A DNA stretch of 64,000 bases from Moorella mulderi DSM 14980 (GCF_001594015.1 NZ_LTBC01000002.1:310001-374000), one strand, 5' to 3'. Shown: positions 34,417-42,749, counted from the stretch's first letter. Program-made: numbers and translations. The notes: a model not told the origin generated them from the letters alone.

Positions 34417-36057
34417 ATGATTCAGTGGCCAAAACAAAATGATGTCCTGGGAACCGTTAACCGCGGTAATCCGGCAGAATCAGGTTTATGTACATTGTGC
34501 CGGGCAGATTGCCAGGGGAAATGCGAGACCTGGATGTCCAGTCTTGTTGGGCGCAAGCTCCTCTATCCCCGGGATTTTGGTATTGTTACGGCCGGAAGCT
34601 CAAACACAACCCATGTAGGAATTTCTTATAACTCCCTGAGAATCCTGGGATACAACTACGGCGCTTACGGCCTGACAAACGGCCTCTCCAATAGTGCTGA
34701 CGACTGTATTTTCCCCAATGTAAATGTCGAAACCGAATTTGGTAGTGAGGTTAAAACCAAAGTCAAAGTCCCGATCATGACGGGAGCGTTAGGTTCCACC
34801 TTTATCGCCGCCAAGTACTGGGATTCTTTTTCTATCGGTGCTGCCTTAGTGGGCATCCCGATTGTTATTGGGGAAAATGTTGTCGGGATTGACAAGGAAG
34901 CCGTTATTGAAAATGGTAGGATTGTTAAAGCCCCGGAATTGGATCGGCGTATTCAGACCTACTTGAAATACTATGATGGATATGGCGCCATTATCGTCCA
35001 GATGAACGTAGAAGACACCCGCAACGGTGTTGCCGAATACGTCATTGAGAAGTACGGCGATCAGGTTATTTTAGAGCTGAAGTGGGGCCAGGGCGCCAAG
35101 GACATCGGCGGAGAAATTCAGGTTACCGATCTCGACTATGCTATCTTCTTGAAGAACAGGGGCTATGTAGTCGATCCGGATCCGACCGTTCCGGAAGTGC
35201 AAGAGGCCTTTAAGAGTGGAGCTCTCAAATCATTCGCCCGCCACAGCCGCCTTGGTTATACAGATCTCACCAGCTTTGAGCAGGTAAGAGAAAACTTTAT
35301 GACAGCCATTGAGTATCTCCGTGGGCTGGGCTACAAGCGGATTACCTTGAAGACCGGTTCCTATGGAATGGAAGCCCTGGCTATGGCCATCAAGCTCGCT
35401 ACTGATGCGAAACTTGATTTGCTTACCGTGGACGGCTCAGGCGGCGGTACCGGCATGAGCCCGTGGAACATGATGGAGACCTGGGGCGTCCCCTCTATTC
35501 TGCTTCATGCTAAAGCCTATGAATATGCCAGCCTGTTAGCTGCCAGGGGTAAGAAAGTTGTCGATATGGCCTTCGCCGGCGGATTGGCCAGGGAAGACCA
35601 TATCTTCAAAGCTTTAGCTCTGGGTGCGCCCTACGTTAAACTGATATGTATGGGTCGAGCCTTAATGATACCGGGCTTTGTCGGGTCCAACATTGAAGGT
35701 GTGCTCCATCCTGAAAGACGCGCAAAAGTAAACGGTAACTGGGATAGTCTACCCAAGACTGTGGCCGAATTAGGTACGAAAGCTGAGGAGATTTTTGCCG
35801 GCTACTATGATGTTCAAAAGAAAGTCGGCGTTGAAGAGATGAAGAATATTCCTTACGGTGCCATTGCCTTCTGGACACTAGCCGACAAGCTAACGGCAGG
35901 ATTACAGCAATTAATGGCTGGAGCCCGCAAATTCTCCTTGGATCAGATCAGCAGGAATGATATCGCTTCCGCGAACCGGGAAACTGAAGCCGAAACCGGC
36001 ATTCCCTTTATCACCGATGTTCAGGACGAATTTGCCAAGAAGATCCTGCTAAGTTAA
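34417..36057 (+). CDS. FMN-binding glutamate-synthase-like (GltB2) enzyme
   Basis: 546 residues. An N-terminal Cys cluster CTLCRADCQGKC (about 25-36) precedes a GltS-type FMN/alpha-beta barrel: SGGGTGMSPWN-like loop (about 343-352), GGLAREDHIFKALALGA (about 388-404) with a conserved phosphate-binding region, and MGRALMIPGF. It lacks the amidotransferase domain and the usual CxxxxxC...C cluster after the barrel, so it is not a normal glutamate synthase. Single-gene unit between two IclR genes with an IclR-type operator in front; a catabolic or amino-acid related oxidoreductase role is likely, with substrate unknown. Confidence 0.75.
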   Translation: MIQWPKQNDVLGTVNRGNPAESGLCTLCRADCQGKCETWMSSLVGRKLLYPRDFGIVTAGSSNTTHVGISYNSLRILGYNYGAYGLTNGLSNSADDCIFPNVNVETEFGSEVKTKVKVPIMTGALGSTFIAAKYWDSFSIGAALVGIPIVIGENVVGIDKEAVIENGRIVKAPELDRRIQTYLKYYDGYGAIIVQMNVEDTRNGVAEYVIEKYGDQVILELKWGQGAKDIGGEIQVTDLDYAIFLKNRGYVVDPDPTVPEVQEAFKSGALKSFARHSRLGYTDLTSFEQVRENFMTAIEYLRGLGYKRITLKTGSYGMEALAMAIKLATDAKLDLLTVDGSGGGTGMSPWNMMETWGVPSILLHAKAYEYASLLAARGKKVVDMAFAGGLAREDHIFKALALGAPYVKLICMGRALMIPGFVGSNIEGVLHPERRAKVNGNWDSLPKTVAELGTKAEEIFAGYYDVQKKVGVEEMKNIPYGAIAFWTLADKLTAGLQQLMAGARKFSLDQISRNDIASANRETEAETGIPFITDVQDEFAKKILLS

Positions 36058-36125
36058 TTTAAAAAAGGTGCCGGGGAAGTCGAACGTATCTTAGAAGGTT
36101 AATCTTCAACAAGGGGGAGTCGAGT

Positions 36126-36914
36126 ATGCCGGTAACCAGGGTTAATAAAACAAGGGGCGTACAGGCCGTTGACCGGGCCCTGGCCATCTTGGAAACCCTG
36201 GCCAGGGAAGGCTCCCCCATGATGCTCTCGGCTATCAGTGCAGAACTCCGGCTGAATATAAGCACTGTCCACAGGTTGTTAAATGCCCTGGCGGCCCATG
36301 GTCTGGTTGAGCAAGAACCTTACCAGGGCCGTTACCGTTTGGGGATCAAGGCCTTTGAGATTGGCAACCGCGCCCTCTACAGCCTGGACATCCGGGCCAT
36401 AGCCCGGCCGGCATTACACCAGCTGGTAGACGATTTTAATGAAACGGCCAACCTGGCGATCCTGGATAAATACGAAGTCGTTTATATTGACCAGGTCGAG
36501 TCCAGTAACATCATAAAGATGCTGGCGCGACCGGGTACCCGCGCCCCGGCTTACTGTACCGGCGCAGGGAAAGTCCTCCTGGCCTACTTAAGTGAAAACC
36601 AGTTAAACATGTTCCTCCAGGAAGTTCCTCTCTTCCCCTATACGGCCACCACAATCATCGATCCTCTCCATCTGCGGGAAGAATTGCAAAAAATCCGCCG
36701 GCAGGGCTTTGCCCTGGATCACGGGGAGAGGGAGGAAGGGGTTCGTTGCGTTGCTGCCCCTGTGTTTAACCATGAAAATAAAGTGATAGCCGCCGTAAGT
36801 GTTGCAGGTCCGGCGAACCGGATGCCGCCAGAGTTGATGGCAGGAAAACTGGCTACCGCTGTTGTTCAGGTTGCCCATCGAATTGGCCGGCATTTAGGTT
36901 ATCAATGCCGTTAA
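36126..36914 (+). CDS. IclR-family regulator 2
   Basis: 262 residues. Same architecture as regulator 1, with shared stretches such as NETANLAILD, VVYIDQVESSN and RRQGFALDHGER. ATG follows AAGGGGGAG. No separate promoter was recognised in the 68-base gap after the enzyme gene, so it may be co-transcribed with it. Two paralogous regulators around one enzyme suggest opposite or effector-distinct control. Confidence 0.9.
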   Translation: MPVTRVNKTRGVQAVDRALAILETLAREGSPMMLSAISAELRLNISTVHRLLNALAAHGLVEQEPYQGRYRLGIKAFEIGNRALYSLDIRAIARPALHQLVDDFNETANLAILDKYEVVYIDQVESSNIIKMLARPGTRAPAYCTGAGKVLLAYLSENQLNMFLQEVPLFPYTATTIIDPLHLREELQKIRRQGFALDHGEREEGVRCVAAPVFNHENKVIAAVSVAGPANRMPPELMAGKLATAVVQVAHRIGRHLGYQCR

Positions 36915-36963
36915 ATTTTTTATGTTCATCGCCAGAGGTATTTTACGGGGTTAATTGGGTGAT

Positions 36964-37009
36964 ACTAACATCAAACCTGAAATTATCCAGAGGAGGGTTT
37001 GATGTTAGT
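36964..37009 (+). promoter_or_regulatory. Hairpin enclosing the ribosome site and start codon of the next gene
   Basis: ACTAACATCAAACC (36964-36977) and its exact complement GGTTTGATGTTAGT (36996-37009) form a 14-bp stem. The loop holds AGAGGAGG and the 3' arm contains the ATG (37002). In RNA the start codon would be paired, which would repress translation unless opened. Confidence 0.7.
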
Positions 37010-37334
37010 GGAAATTTATCGTGCCCGCCGGTTTAACCGTAACGCCAGAGGTGAGTTAAGCGTATCCAGTAATGGTATCCGGCTCCGCGGCGCTGCTTTC
37101 CAGCATTTACGTGGCAGTCAATACATTATGATTGGCGTTGACGGTAAAAAGTTAATCTTAAAGAAGAGCGAGGACCCGGCCAATTTAAAATTAAGGCTTG
37201 CGGCCCAGGGTAAAATCGGTGAAATAGGAGGCAAACACCTCACCCAGTGGCTGCTGGAACGGGGCTTTCACAAAGGCCAGTATCAAGTCCAGCTGGATGC
37301 AGACCAGGTTGTTGTCAATCAGGAGTTAGCTTAA
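37002..37334 (+). CDS. Hypothetical 110-aa protein under a start-codon hairpin
   Basis: 110 residues from ATG 37002 (TTG at 36999 is an alternative). Basic N-terminal half with RARRFNRNARGELSVSSNGI, later VDGKKLILKK and a helical HLTQWLLERGF. Beta-rich start and size recall small DNA- or RNA-binding proteins (AbrB/SpoVT-like or swapped-hairpin type), but no signature is certain. Autogenous translational control through the hairpin is a plausible idea. Followed by a perfect terminator. Confidence 0.6.
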   Translation: MLVEIYRARRFNRNARGELSVSSNGIRLRGAAFQHLRGSQYIMIGVDGKKLILKKSEDPANLKLRLAAQGKIGEIGGKHLTQWLLERGFHKGQYQVQLDADQVVVNQELA

Positions 37335-37345
37335 AGTTAGCTTGT

Positions 37346-37370
37346 AAAAGGACCCGCAAGGGTCCTTTTC
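37346..37370 (+). terminator. Terminator with GCAA tetraloop
   Basis: AAAAGGACCC-GCAA-GGGTCCTTTT, a perfect 10-bp stem with a stable tetraloop and T tail. Confidence 0.9.
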
Positions 37371-37474
37371 TTATGTTCATGTTCAGGTAAAGAAAGATTA
37401 AGTACAAAAAGGAAAACGGCTATTAACGGCGAATATGGTATACCATAAATAAATTGAGAAAGGGGAGCTGGGCG

Positions 37475-38167
37475 ATGGCTGAAATTTTTGATCATAAAGC
37501 CAGCGATTATGACGACTGGTACAAGCGCCCCCTGGGGGCCCTGGTCGACCGCGTGGAAAAAGAACCCGTTTATGCTTATTTAGAGCCCCGGGCCGGGGAA
37601 CATATCCTGGATGTCGGCTGTGGTACGGGGAATTTTTCCTTAGAACTGGCTCGCCTGGGGGTCAAGGTGACTGGCATAGACATTTCCGAGCCCATGCTGG
37701 CCACCGCCCGGTGCAAGGCGGCTGCAGCCGGACTGGAGATTGAATTTCTCCACGCCGATGCCATGAATCTGCCCTTTGCCGATAATACCTTTGATAAGAT
37801 AGTTTCAGTTACGGCCCTGGAATTCGCGCCTGATTTACAGGCCGTCCTCGCTGAGAGTTACCGGGTTTTAAAACCAGGCGGCCGCATGGTCATCGGCCTC
37901 ATTGGCGGCAACAGCCTGTGGAGTCGCCATTACGAGGCCCGGGCCGCCCGGGAACCGGACTGCCTTTTCCGGTACGCAAAATTTTACACCCTGCCTGAAC
38001 TCCTGGCCGCCATGCCCGGAAAAGACGTTAAAGGTAAAGCCGTCCTCTTCTTCGGCCCCGACTTTGATGGCACGAAAGTAGAAGAGGCCCTGGCCATCGA
38101 AGCTGCCGCCGCTAAAGAAGGCCGCACCGATGGCGGGTTTATTGTGGCGGTGAGTTATAAAAATTAA
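37475..38167 (+). CDS. Class I SAM-dependent methyltransferase
   Basis: 230 residues from ATG 37475, with AAAGGGGAG upstream; the in-frame TTG at 37454 overlaps that site. SAM-binding motif I is ILDVGCGTGNFSLELA (about 42-57), with GIDISEPML (motif post I) and ADAMNLPFADNTFDKI. UbiE/COQ5-like small-molecule methyltransferase group; substrate unknown. Alone in its transcript and ended by a terminator at 38201-38238. Confidence 0.85.
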   Translation: MAEIFDHKASDYDDWYKRPLGALVDRVEKEPVYAYLEPRAGEHILDVGCGTGNFSLELARLGVKVTGIDISEPMLATARCKAAAAGLEIEFLHADAMNLPFADNTFDKIVSVTALEFAPDLQAVLAESYRVLKPGGRMVIGLIGGNSLWSRHYEARAAREPDCLFRYAKFYTLPELLAAMPGKDVKGKAVLFFGPDFDGTKVEEALAIEAAAAKEGRTDGGFIVAVSYKN

Positions 38168-38200
38168 AATGGCCAGGCAATGATTATCACCCAAGTATTA

Positions 38201-38238
38201 CCCCTTCTAGAATACTCCCACGGAAGGGGGATTTTTTT
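38201..38238 (+). terminator. Terminator after the methyltransferase gene
   Basis: CCCCTTC (38201-38207) pairs with GAAGGGG (38223-38229) and is followed by seven T. Confidence 0.7.
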
Positions 38239-38260
38239 GTCTCCTGGGCGTTGTTTAATC

Positions 38261-38303
38261 TTGACCCCTTTGCCGTTATGTATTAAAATATTAGTGCACT
38301 AAT
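38261..38303 (+). promoter_or_regulatory. Promoter and palindromic operator of the GntR gene
   Basis: TTGACC (38261-38266), 17-base spacer, TAAAAT (38284-38289). Directly after it lies ATTAGTGCACTAAT (38290-38303), a perfect 14-bp palindrome over the start point, typical of YtrA-type GntR autorepression. Confidence 0.7.
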
Positions 38304-38348
38304 GTAATAGTACGCTATGGCTATCTACATTGAAAGGTGAGGAGGCCG

Positions 38349-38765
38349 ATGCAATTTGATAATTCCCGTCCCATTTACATGCAGATTATGGAATTTATCA
38401 AGAAACAGTTAGCCCGGGGCGAGCTCCAGCCGGGCCAGAAGATCCCCTCCCAGCGGGAGATGGCCGCGGAACTGCAGGTTAATCCCAACACCGTCCAGCG
38501 GGCCTACCGGGAGATGGAGACCATGGGCCTCCTGGAAACCCTCCGCGGCCAGGGAACATTTATATCCAACCGGCCCGGTCTGCTACAGGAGATCAAGGTC
38601 GAACTGGCCGGTAGCATCCTCAAGCGCTTTATTGTCGAGATGCGTTCCCTGGGTTTAAGCGCCGTGGAGATTCGCAATCTGGTGAACCAGGCATTGGACC
38701 AGGAAGAGGAGGGTAAAAGTTGTAAGGCCATCAACCCGCGAGGCACGTGCCAGCCACATTGGTGA
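38349..38765 (+). CDS. GntR-family regulator, YtrA subfamily
   Basis: 138 residues from ATG 38349 (GGTGAGGAGG upstream). The winged HTH contains IPSQREMAAELQVNPNTVQRAYREME and LRGQGTFI; the C-terminal helical dimerisation arm is short, as in YtrA regulators. Such genes usually lead an operon for an ABC exporter; here no co-directional transporter follows immediately, and a SAM-I riboswitch cassette begins 84 bases later. The last 15 residues (after EEEGKS) look unlike the family and may reflect a rearranged 3' end. Confidence 0.8.
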   Translation: MQFDNSRPIYMQIMEFIKKQLARGELQPGQKIPSQREMAAELQVNPNTVQRAYREMETMGLLETLRGQGTFISNRPGLLQEIKVELAGSILKRFIVEMRSLGLSAVEIRNLVNQALDQEEEGKSCKAINPRGTCQPHW

Positions 38766-38848
38766 TGGTAAATTTTTTATCTCCGCCGTCGAGAATGCTT
38801 TCAGGAACCATACCGCCGTCCGGGGAGTAAACATATCTAAAAATTATC

Positions 38849-38877
38849 TTGACACCATAACCTGGGCGTGATATTAA
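38849..38877 (+). promoter_or_regulatory. Promoter of SAM-I cassette 1
   Basis: TTGACA (38849-38854), 17-base spacer, TATTAA (38872-38877). The promoter and flanks are near-copies of those of cassette 2. Confidence 0.75.
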
Positions 38878-38907
38878 TTTTCTTAGCCAAATTGCATAAC
38901 GCCTTAC

Positions 38908-39057
38908 GGCTTATTGTGTAAGGTGGAGGGAAGGCCCCGATGAAAGCCGGTAACCACGGCATTAGCCGGAAGGTGCCAAGTGCCGCAGGAAACCTCCTGG
39001 AAGATAAGTTGACCCTTGTCCAACCTCTTCTTAAATCCGGGAAGGGGTTTTTATTTT
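38908..39057 (+). promoter_or_regulatory. SAM-I (S-box) riboswitch 1
   Basis: CTTAT (38910) and ATAAG (39004) close P1; inside are GGTGGAGGGA, GGCCCCGATGAAA and AAGGTGCCAA, the S-box core. The expression platform is a terminator: AACCTCTTC (39022-39030) with GAAGGGGTT (39041-39049) and a T run. SAM binding turns transcription off. The regulated genes are the FetAB-like transporter at 39152-40704. Confidence 0.92.
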
Positions 39058-39151
39058 ACCCCGGGGTGGAAGATCTCGTGAATTGTAGTTATGATTGGTG
39101 GGGGAGAACTTTTGCCCGGGACGAAGTGGGGCCCCTGGGAGGGGAGTATAA

Positions 39152-39907
39152 ATGGGGGAAGCAAAATTTGAGCTAAATGATGTAACCCTGAAGCGTCCCG
39201 GCCGTAATGCCGCCGGGGAGGTAACGACCGTCATTATCCTGAACAGGATAACTACATCCTTTCTTAAAGGGAAAATCACCGCCGTTCTCGGGCCCTCCGG
39301 TTCCGGTAAATCCAGCCTGCTCAGGCTTTTAAACCGGTTGGAGGATCCGGCTGCCGGCCGTATTACCCTTGACGGCCAGGACTTGAAGAGCCTCAATATA
39401 TTTACCCTGCGCCAGCGGGTGGGGATGGTCTGGCAGCTACCCACCCTCTTTCCCGGCACGGTGCTGGAGAACATCAGCTACGGTCCTCGCCTGCGTGGCA
39501 TCTCGCTGTCCCGGGCCAGGGCCGAGGAATTAATCCTGATGGTTGGCCTGGGGACAGAACTCCTGGACCGCCGGGCGGACAGCCTCTCCATCGGCCAGCA
39601 GCAGCGGGTCTCCCTGGCCCGCACCCTGGCCAACGAACCGGAGGTTTTGCTCCTTGATGAGCCGACGTCGGCCCTCGACCCCACGGCGGCGGCCAATATC
39701 CTGCACTTGATGGTCGACCTGAAATCCCGTTTAGGACTAACCATTATCTTTGTTACCCACATCCTGGACCAGGCTCGCCAGGTTGCCGATGAAGTCCTTT
39801 TTTTGCATCACGGCGAAATAGTCGAGGCAGCTCCGGCCCAGCAGTTTTTTACTGCCCCGCAAGAACCCCGCAGCAGGCTTTTCCTGTCCGGGGAGTTGGA
39901 GGGATAA
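39152..39907 (+). CDS. ABC transporter ATPase (FetA/YbbL-like)
   Basis: 251 residues. Walker A GPSGSGKSS (about 49-57), Q-loop VWQLPTLF, signature LSIGQQQRVSLA (about 149-160), Walker B LLLDEPTSALDP, H-loop THILDQ. ATG follows GGGGAG. It pairs with the FetB-like permease three bases downstream. FetAB of E. coli is an iron exporter, but a SAM-I riboswitch in front points to a methionine- or sulfur-related substrate or to metal linked to that pathway. Confidence 0.85.
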   Translation: MGEAKFELNDVTLKRPGRNAAGEVTTVIILNRITTSFLKGKITAVLGPSGSGKSSLLRLLNRLEDPAAGRITLDGQDLKSLNIFTLRQRVGMVWQLPTLFPGTVLENISYGPRLRGISLSRARAEELILMVGLGTELLDRRADSLSIGQQQRVSLARTLANEPEVLLLDEPTSALDPTAAANILHLMVDLKSRLGLTIIFVTHILDQARQVADEVLFLHHGEIVEAAPAQQFFTAPQEPRSRLFLSGELEG

Positions 39908-39909
39908 GG

Positions 39910-40704
39910 ATGCAGTATATCAATATCGGCTACGGTGATCTCGTCCTAGCCCTGATCCTAGTAGGGATTACCCTGGCCGTTTCCTTGTGGCAGCGCCTGG
40001 ACCTCCATGGGGATCTATTTGTCGGTACCCTCAGGACTTTTGTCCAGCTCACGGCCGTCGGTTACCTTTTGCAGGTGATCTTTAACCTTAACCGCTGGTA
40101 CCTGGTCGTCCTGGCCTTAGGTATCATGTTACTGGTGGCTGCTGCCAATGCCTATCGACGGCAACAGGAGCGCTGGCCCGGCTTATTCTTCATTATGCTC
40201 CTGGCCATAGCCCTGGGCGGGATTATAACCCTGGCCATTGTCATCGGTATTGTTTTAAAGGTAAAACCCTGGTATCAGCCCCAGTATATTATCCCTATCG
40301 CCGGGATGATTGTGGGCAACGCCATGATCGGTGCCGCCCTGGCCATCAACCGCCTGACGGGGGAGATCAAGGCCCACCGGGGGGAAATCGAGGCAGCCCT
40401 GTCCCTGGGGGCGACTGCTTACCTGGCGGTCCTGCCTTACCTGCGTTCGGCTTTGCGGGCGGCCATGTTACCGACCATCAGCACCATGATGACGGTGGGC
40501 ATCGTCCAGTTGCCGGGAATGATGAGCGGCCAGATCATTGCCGGGGCCAGCCCGGCGGCAGCCGTCAGGTATCAGGTGGTCGTCACCTATATGGTGGCCG
40601 CCGCCACAGCCCTGACTACCATTATGGCCACCCTGCTGGCCTACCGCTATTACTTTACGCCCAACCACCAGCTAAAACCTCCGGCGCAAAATAACAAAAC
40701 TTAA
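39910..40704 (+). CDS. ABC transporter permease, FetB/YbbM family
   Basis: 264 residues with about seven hydrophobic segments. The family motifs GMIVGNAMIGAALAINRL (about 134-151) and LSLGATAY with VGIVQLPGMMSGQIIAGASP (about 197-216) are clear. UPF0014/FetB proteins form a two-gene ABC system with the preceding ATPase and lack a binding protein. The transported compound is not known here. Confidence 0.85.
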   Translation: MQYINIGYGDLVLALILVGITLAVSLWQRLDLHGDLFVGTLRTFVQLTAVGYLLQVIFNLNRWYLVVLALGIMLLVAAANAYRRQQERWPGLFFIMLLAIALGGIITLAIVIGIVLKVKPWYQPQYIIPIAGMIVGNAMIGAALAINRLTGEIKAHRGEIEAALSLGATAYLAVLPYLRSALRAAMLPTISTMMTVGIVQLPGMMSGQIIAGASPAAAVRYQVVVTYMVAAATALTTIMATLLAYRYYFTPNHQLKPPAQNNKT

Positions 40705-40843
40705 AAGCCAGATTGGGTGTTTGCCGTAACCCGTTAACCCTAAACAGTGTAGTGGTAACAAAGACTAGGTTTCGGGCTAGATGGTGAAGCTTATTTCGAA
40801 AAAATCCTACAGTGGCTTGACACTCTCGCCATTTAATTTCTTC

Positions 40844-40872
40844 TTGACACCTTAACCCTGGCATGATATTAA
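40844..40872 (+). promoter_or_regulatory. Promoter of SAM-I cassette 2
   Basis: TTGACA (40844-40849), 17-base spacer, TATTAA (40867-40872), nearly identical in sequence and spacing to cassette 1. Another TTGACA at 40817 lacks a matching -10. Confidence 0.75.
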
Positions 40873-40903
40873 TTTAATAGCAAAATTGCATAACGCCTCA
40901 CGG

Positions 40904-41053
40904 CTTATCGAGAGCAGGTGGAGGGAAGGCCCCGATGAAACCCGGCAACCCCGGTATTTTGCCGGAAGGTGCTAAATGCCGCAGGAAGACCCTGAGAGAT
41001 AAGTTGATGGCTATTCAACCTCTTCTTATACTTTCGGGAAGGGGTTTTTTATT
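40904..41053 (+). promoter_or_regulatory. SAM-I (S-box) riboswitch 2
   Basis: CTTATC (40904-40909)/GATAAG (40998-41003) form P1; GAGAGCAGGTGGAGGGA, GGCCCCGATGAAACCCGG and AAGGTGCTAAAT are canonical S-box. Terminator stem AACCTCTTC (41017) with GAAGGGGTT (41038) and a T run. Controls the homocysteine-synthesis operon at 41105-43502, a typical SAM target. Confidence 0.95.
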
Positions 41054-41104
41054 TTTTAGAGTAGCGTTTTAGAGAAACCCGCATAGTTCAGGGAGGGAAC
41101 AGCA

Positions 41105-42307
41105 GTGGCAGTGGAAAAGTCCCTGGCTGAAATCAACGCCAGGATAAAAAGCGGCAAGGTTGTAGTCCTGACAGCCGAAGAGGTCATTCCCCTGGTCCGG
41201 GAAAAGGGCGTCCGGCAGGCGGCAGCTGAAGTTGACGTCGTGACTACCGGCACCTTTGGTACCATGTGCTCATCGGGCGCCTATTTCAATTTCGGCCATA
41301 CCAAACCCAGGATGAAAATGAGCAAGGTATGGTTAAATAATGTCCAGGCCTACGCTGGCCTGGCCGCCGTTGATGCCTTTTTGGGAGCCACCGAAGTCCC
41401 GGATAATGATCCTTTGAACAGCATCCACCCCGGGGAATTTCGCTACGGCGGCGGCCATGTCATCCATGACCTGGTAGCCCGGAAACCGGTAAGCTTAAGG
41501 GCCATTGCCTACGGTACCGATTGTTACCCGCGCCGGGAAATCAATACCGTCATTACCATTGATGACCTGAACCAGGCCGTCCTTTTTAACCCCCGTAACG
41601 CTTACCAGAATTATAATGTTGCCGTCAATCTATCCGACCGGACGATATATACTTATATGGGTGTTTTAAAACCTCATATGGGGAATGCCAATTACTCAAC
41701 CTCCGGGCAGCTAAGTCCGCTCCTGAAAGATCCTTACTTTCGGACCATCGGCATCGGTACCAGGATATTCCTGGGCGGCGGTACTGGCTATGTGGTCTGG
41801 CAGGGTACGCAGCATTGCCCCGGCCTGACGCCCCTGGCTGAAGGTGGCCAGCTTGTATCCGGCGGTACCCTGGCGGTGATCGGTGACCTCAAACAGATGC
41901 GCCCGGAGTGGCTGGTCGGCGTTTCCTTCCTGGGCTACGGCGCTTCCCTTACGGTAGGCCTGGGTATACCCATCCCCATCCTCAACGAAGAAATCATGTA
42001 CTGGGCCTCCCGCAGCGATGAAGAAATCTACGCCCCGGTAGTTGATTATGGCCTGGACTATCCGGCAGGTAATCCTCAACCCCTGGGTTATGTAACTTAC
42101 GCCCAGCTAAAGTCAGGGACCATTAACTTGCAGGGACGGGAAGTACCCACGGCGCCCCTATCGAGCTATCCCCGGGCACGGCAGATCGCTGCTATCTTGA
42201 AAGATTGGATTCGCGAAGGCGGTTTCCTCCTCAGTGAGCCGGTAGCCCTGTTACCTTCTATTAATGAAGCTACGCCTTTAAAATCCTTGCAGGAAAAAGA
42301 AGCCTGA
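41105..42307 (+). CDS. COG1900/DUF39 homocysteine biosynthesis protein
   Basis: 400 residues from GTG 41105 (GGGAGGG upstream). Conserved DUF39 features include GTFGTMCSSGAYFNFGH (about 42-58), IHPGEFRYGGGHVIHDL and GGGTGYVVWQGTQH (about 224-237). In methanogens and other anaerobes this family, with the next gene, converts an aspartate-semialdehyde-derived intermediate and sulfide to homocysteine without O-acyl-homoserine. SAM-I control fits that role. Confidence 0.88.
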   Translation: MAVEKSLAEINARIKSGKVVVLTAEEVIPLVREKGVRQAAAEVDVVTTGTFGTMCSSGAYFNFGHTKPRMKMSKVWLNNVQAYAGLAAVDAFLGATEVPDNDPLNSIHPGEFRYGGGHVIHDLVARKPVSLRAIAYGTDCYPRREINTVITIDDLNQAVLFNPRNAYQNYNVAVNLSDRTIYTYMGVLKPHMGNANYSTSGQLSPLLKDPYFRTIGIGTRIFLGGGTGYVVWQGTQHCPGLTPLAEGGQLVSGGTLAVIGDLKQMRPEWLVGVSFLGYGASLTVGLGIPIPILNEEIMYWASRSDEEIYAPVVDYGLDYPAGNPQPLGYVTYAQLKSGTINLQGREVPTAPLSSYPRARQIAAILKDWIREGGFLLSEPVALLPSINEATPLKSLQEKEA

Positions 42308-42339
42308 GCACCTGATTCTGAGAAAGGAGGGTGGGGAAA

Positions 42340-42747
42340 TTGTCCCCCAAACGGGTAGTCCTCCGTTTCATGGCCGAGACGGCCGATAAACCCATCATCT
42401 ACCAGCTAATTCGTAACTATGACCTGGTGGTCAATATCCTCAAAGCCAACATCAATCCCCACAAAGAAGGGATGATGGTCCTGGAAATCCAGGGCGAACC
42501 GGAACAGTATACCCGCGGCCTGGAATACCTGCGCTCACTGGGTGTTACCATCCAGCCCTTGAGCCAGGATGTCCACCGCAATGAAACCGTCTGCACCCAT
42601 TGCGGTGCTTGCATTAGTGTTTGCCCTTCCGGAGCCCTATACCTGGAACGCCCGGATATGACCGTTAACTTTGATGAAGATAAATGCGTAGTCTGCCTGA
42701 TGTGCGTCAAGGCCTGCCCTTATAAGGCCATGGAGGTCCGTTTCTAA
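42340..42747 (+). CDS. NIL-domain ferredoxin, partner in homocysteine biosynthesis
   Basis: 135 residues from TTG 42340; a GTG at 42331 touches the AAAGGAGG site and is too close to be the start. N-terminal NIL domain (about 1-75), also found on methionine ABC transporter ATPases, then two ferredoxin motifs CTHCGACISVCP and CVVCLMCVKACP for two [4Fe-4S] clusters. It is the known companion of COG1900 proteins and probably supplies electrons. Confidence 0.88.
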   Translation: MSPKRVVLRFMAETADKPIIYQLIRNYDLVVNILKANINPHKEGMMVLEIQGEPEQYTRGLEYLRSLGVTIQPLSQDVHRNETVCTHCGACISVCPSGALYLERPDMTVNFDEDKCVVCLMCVKACPYKAMEVRF

Positions 42748-42749
42748 AG

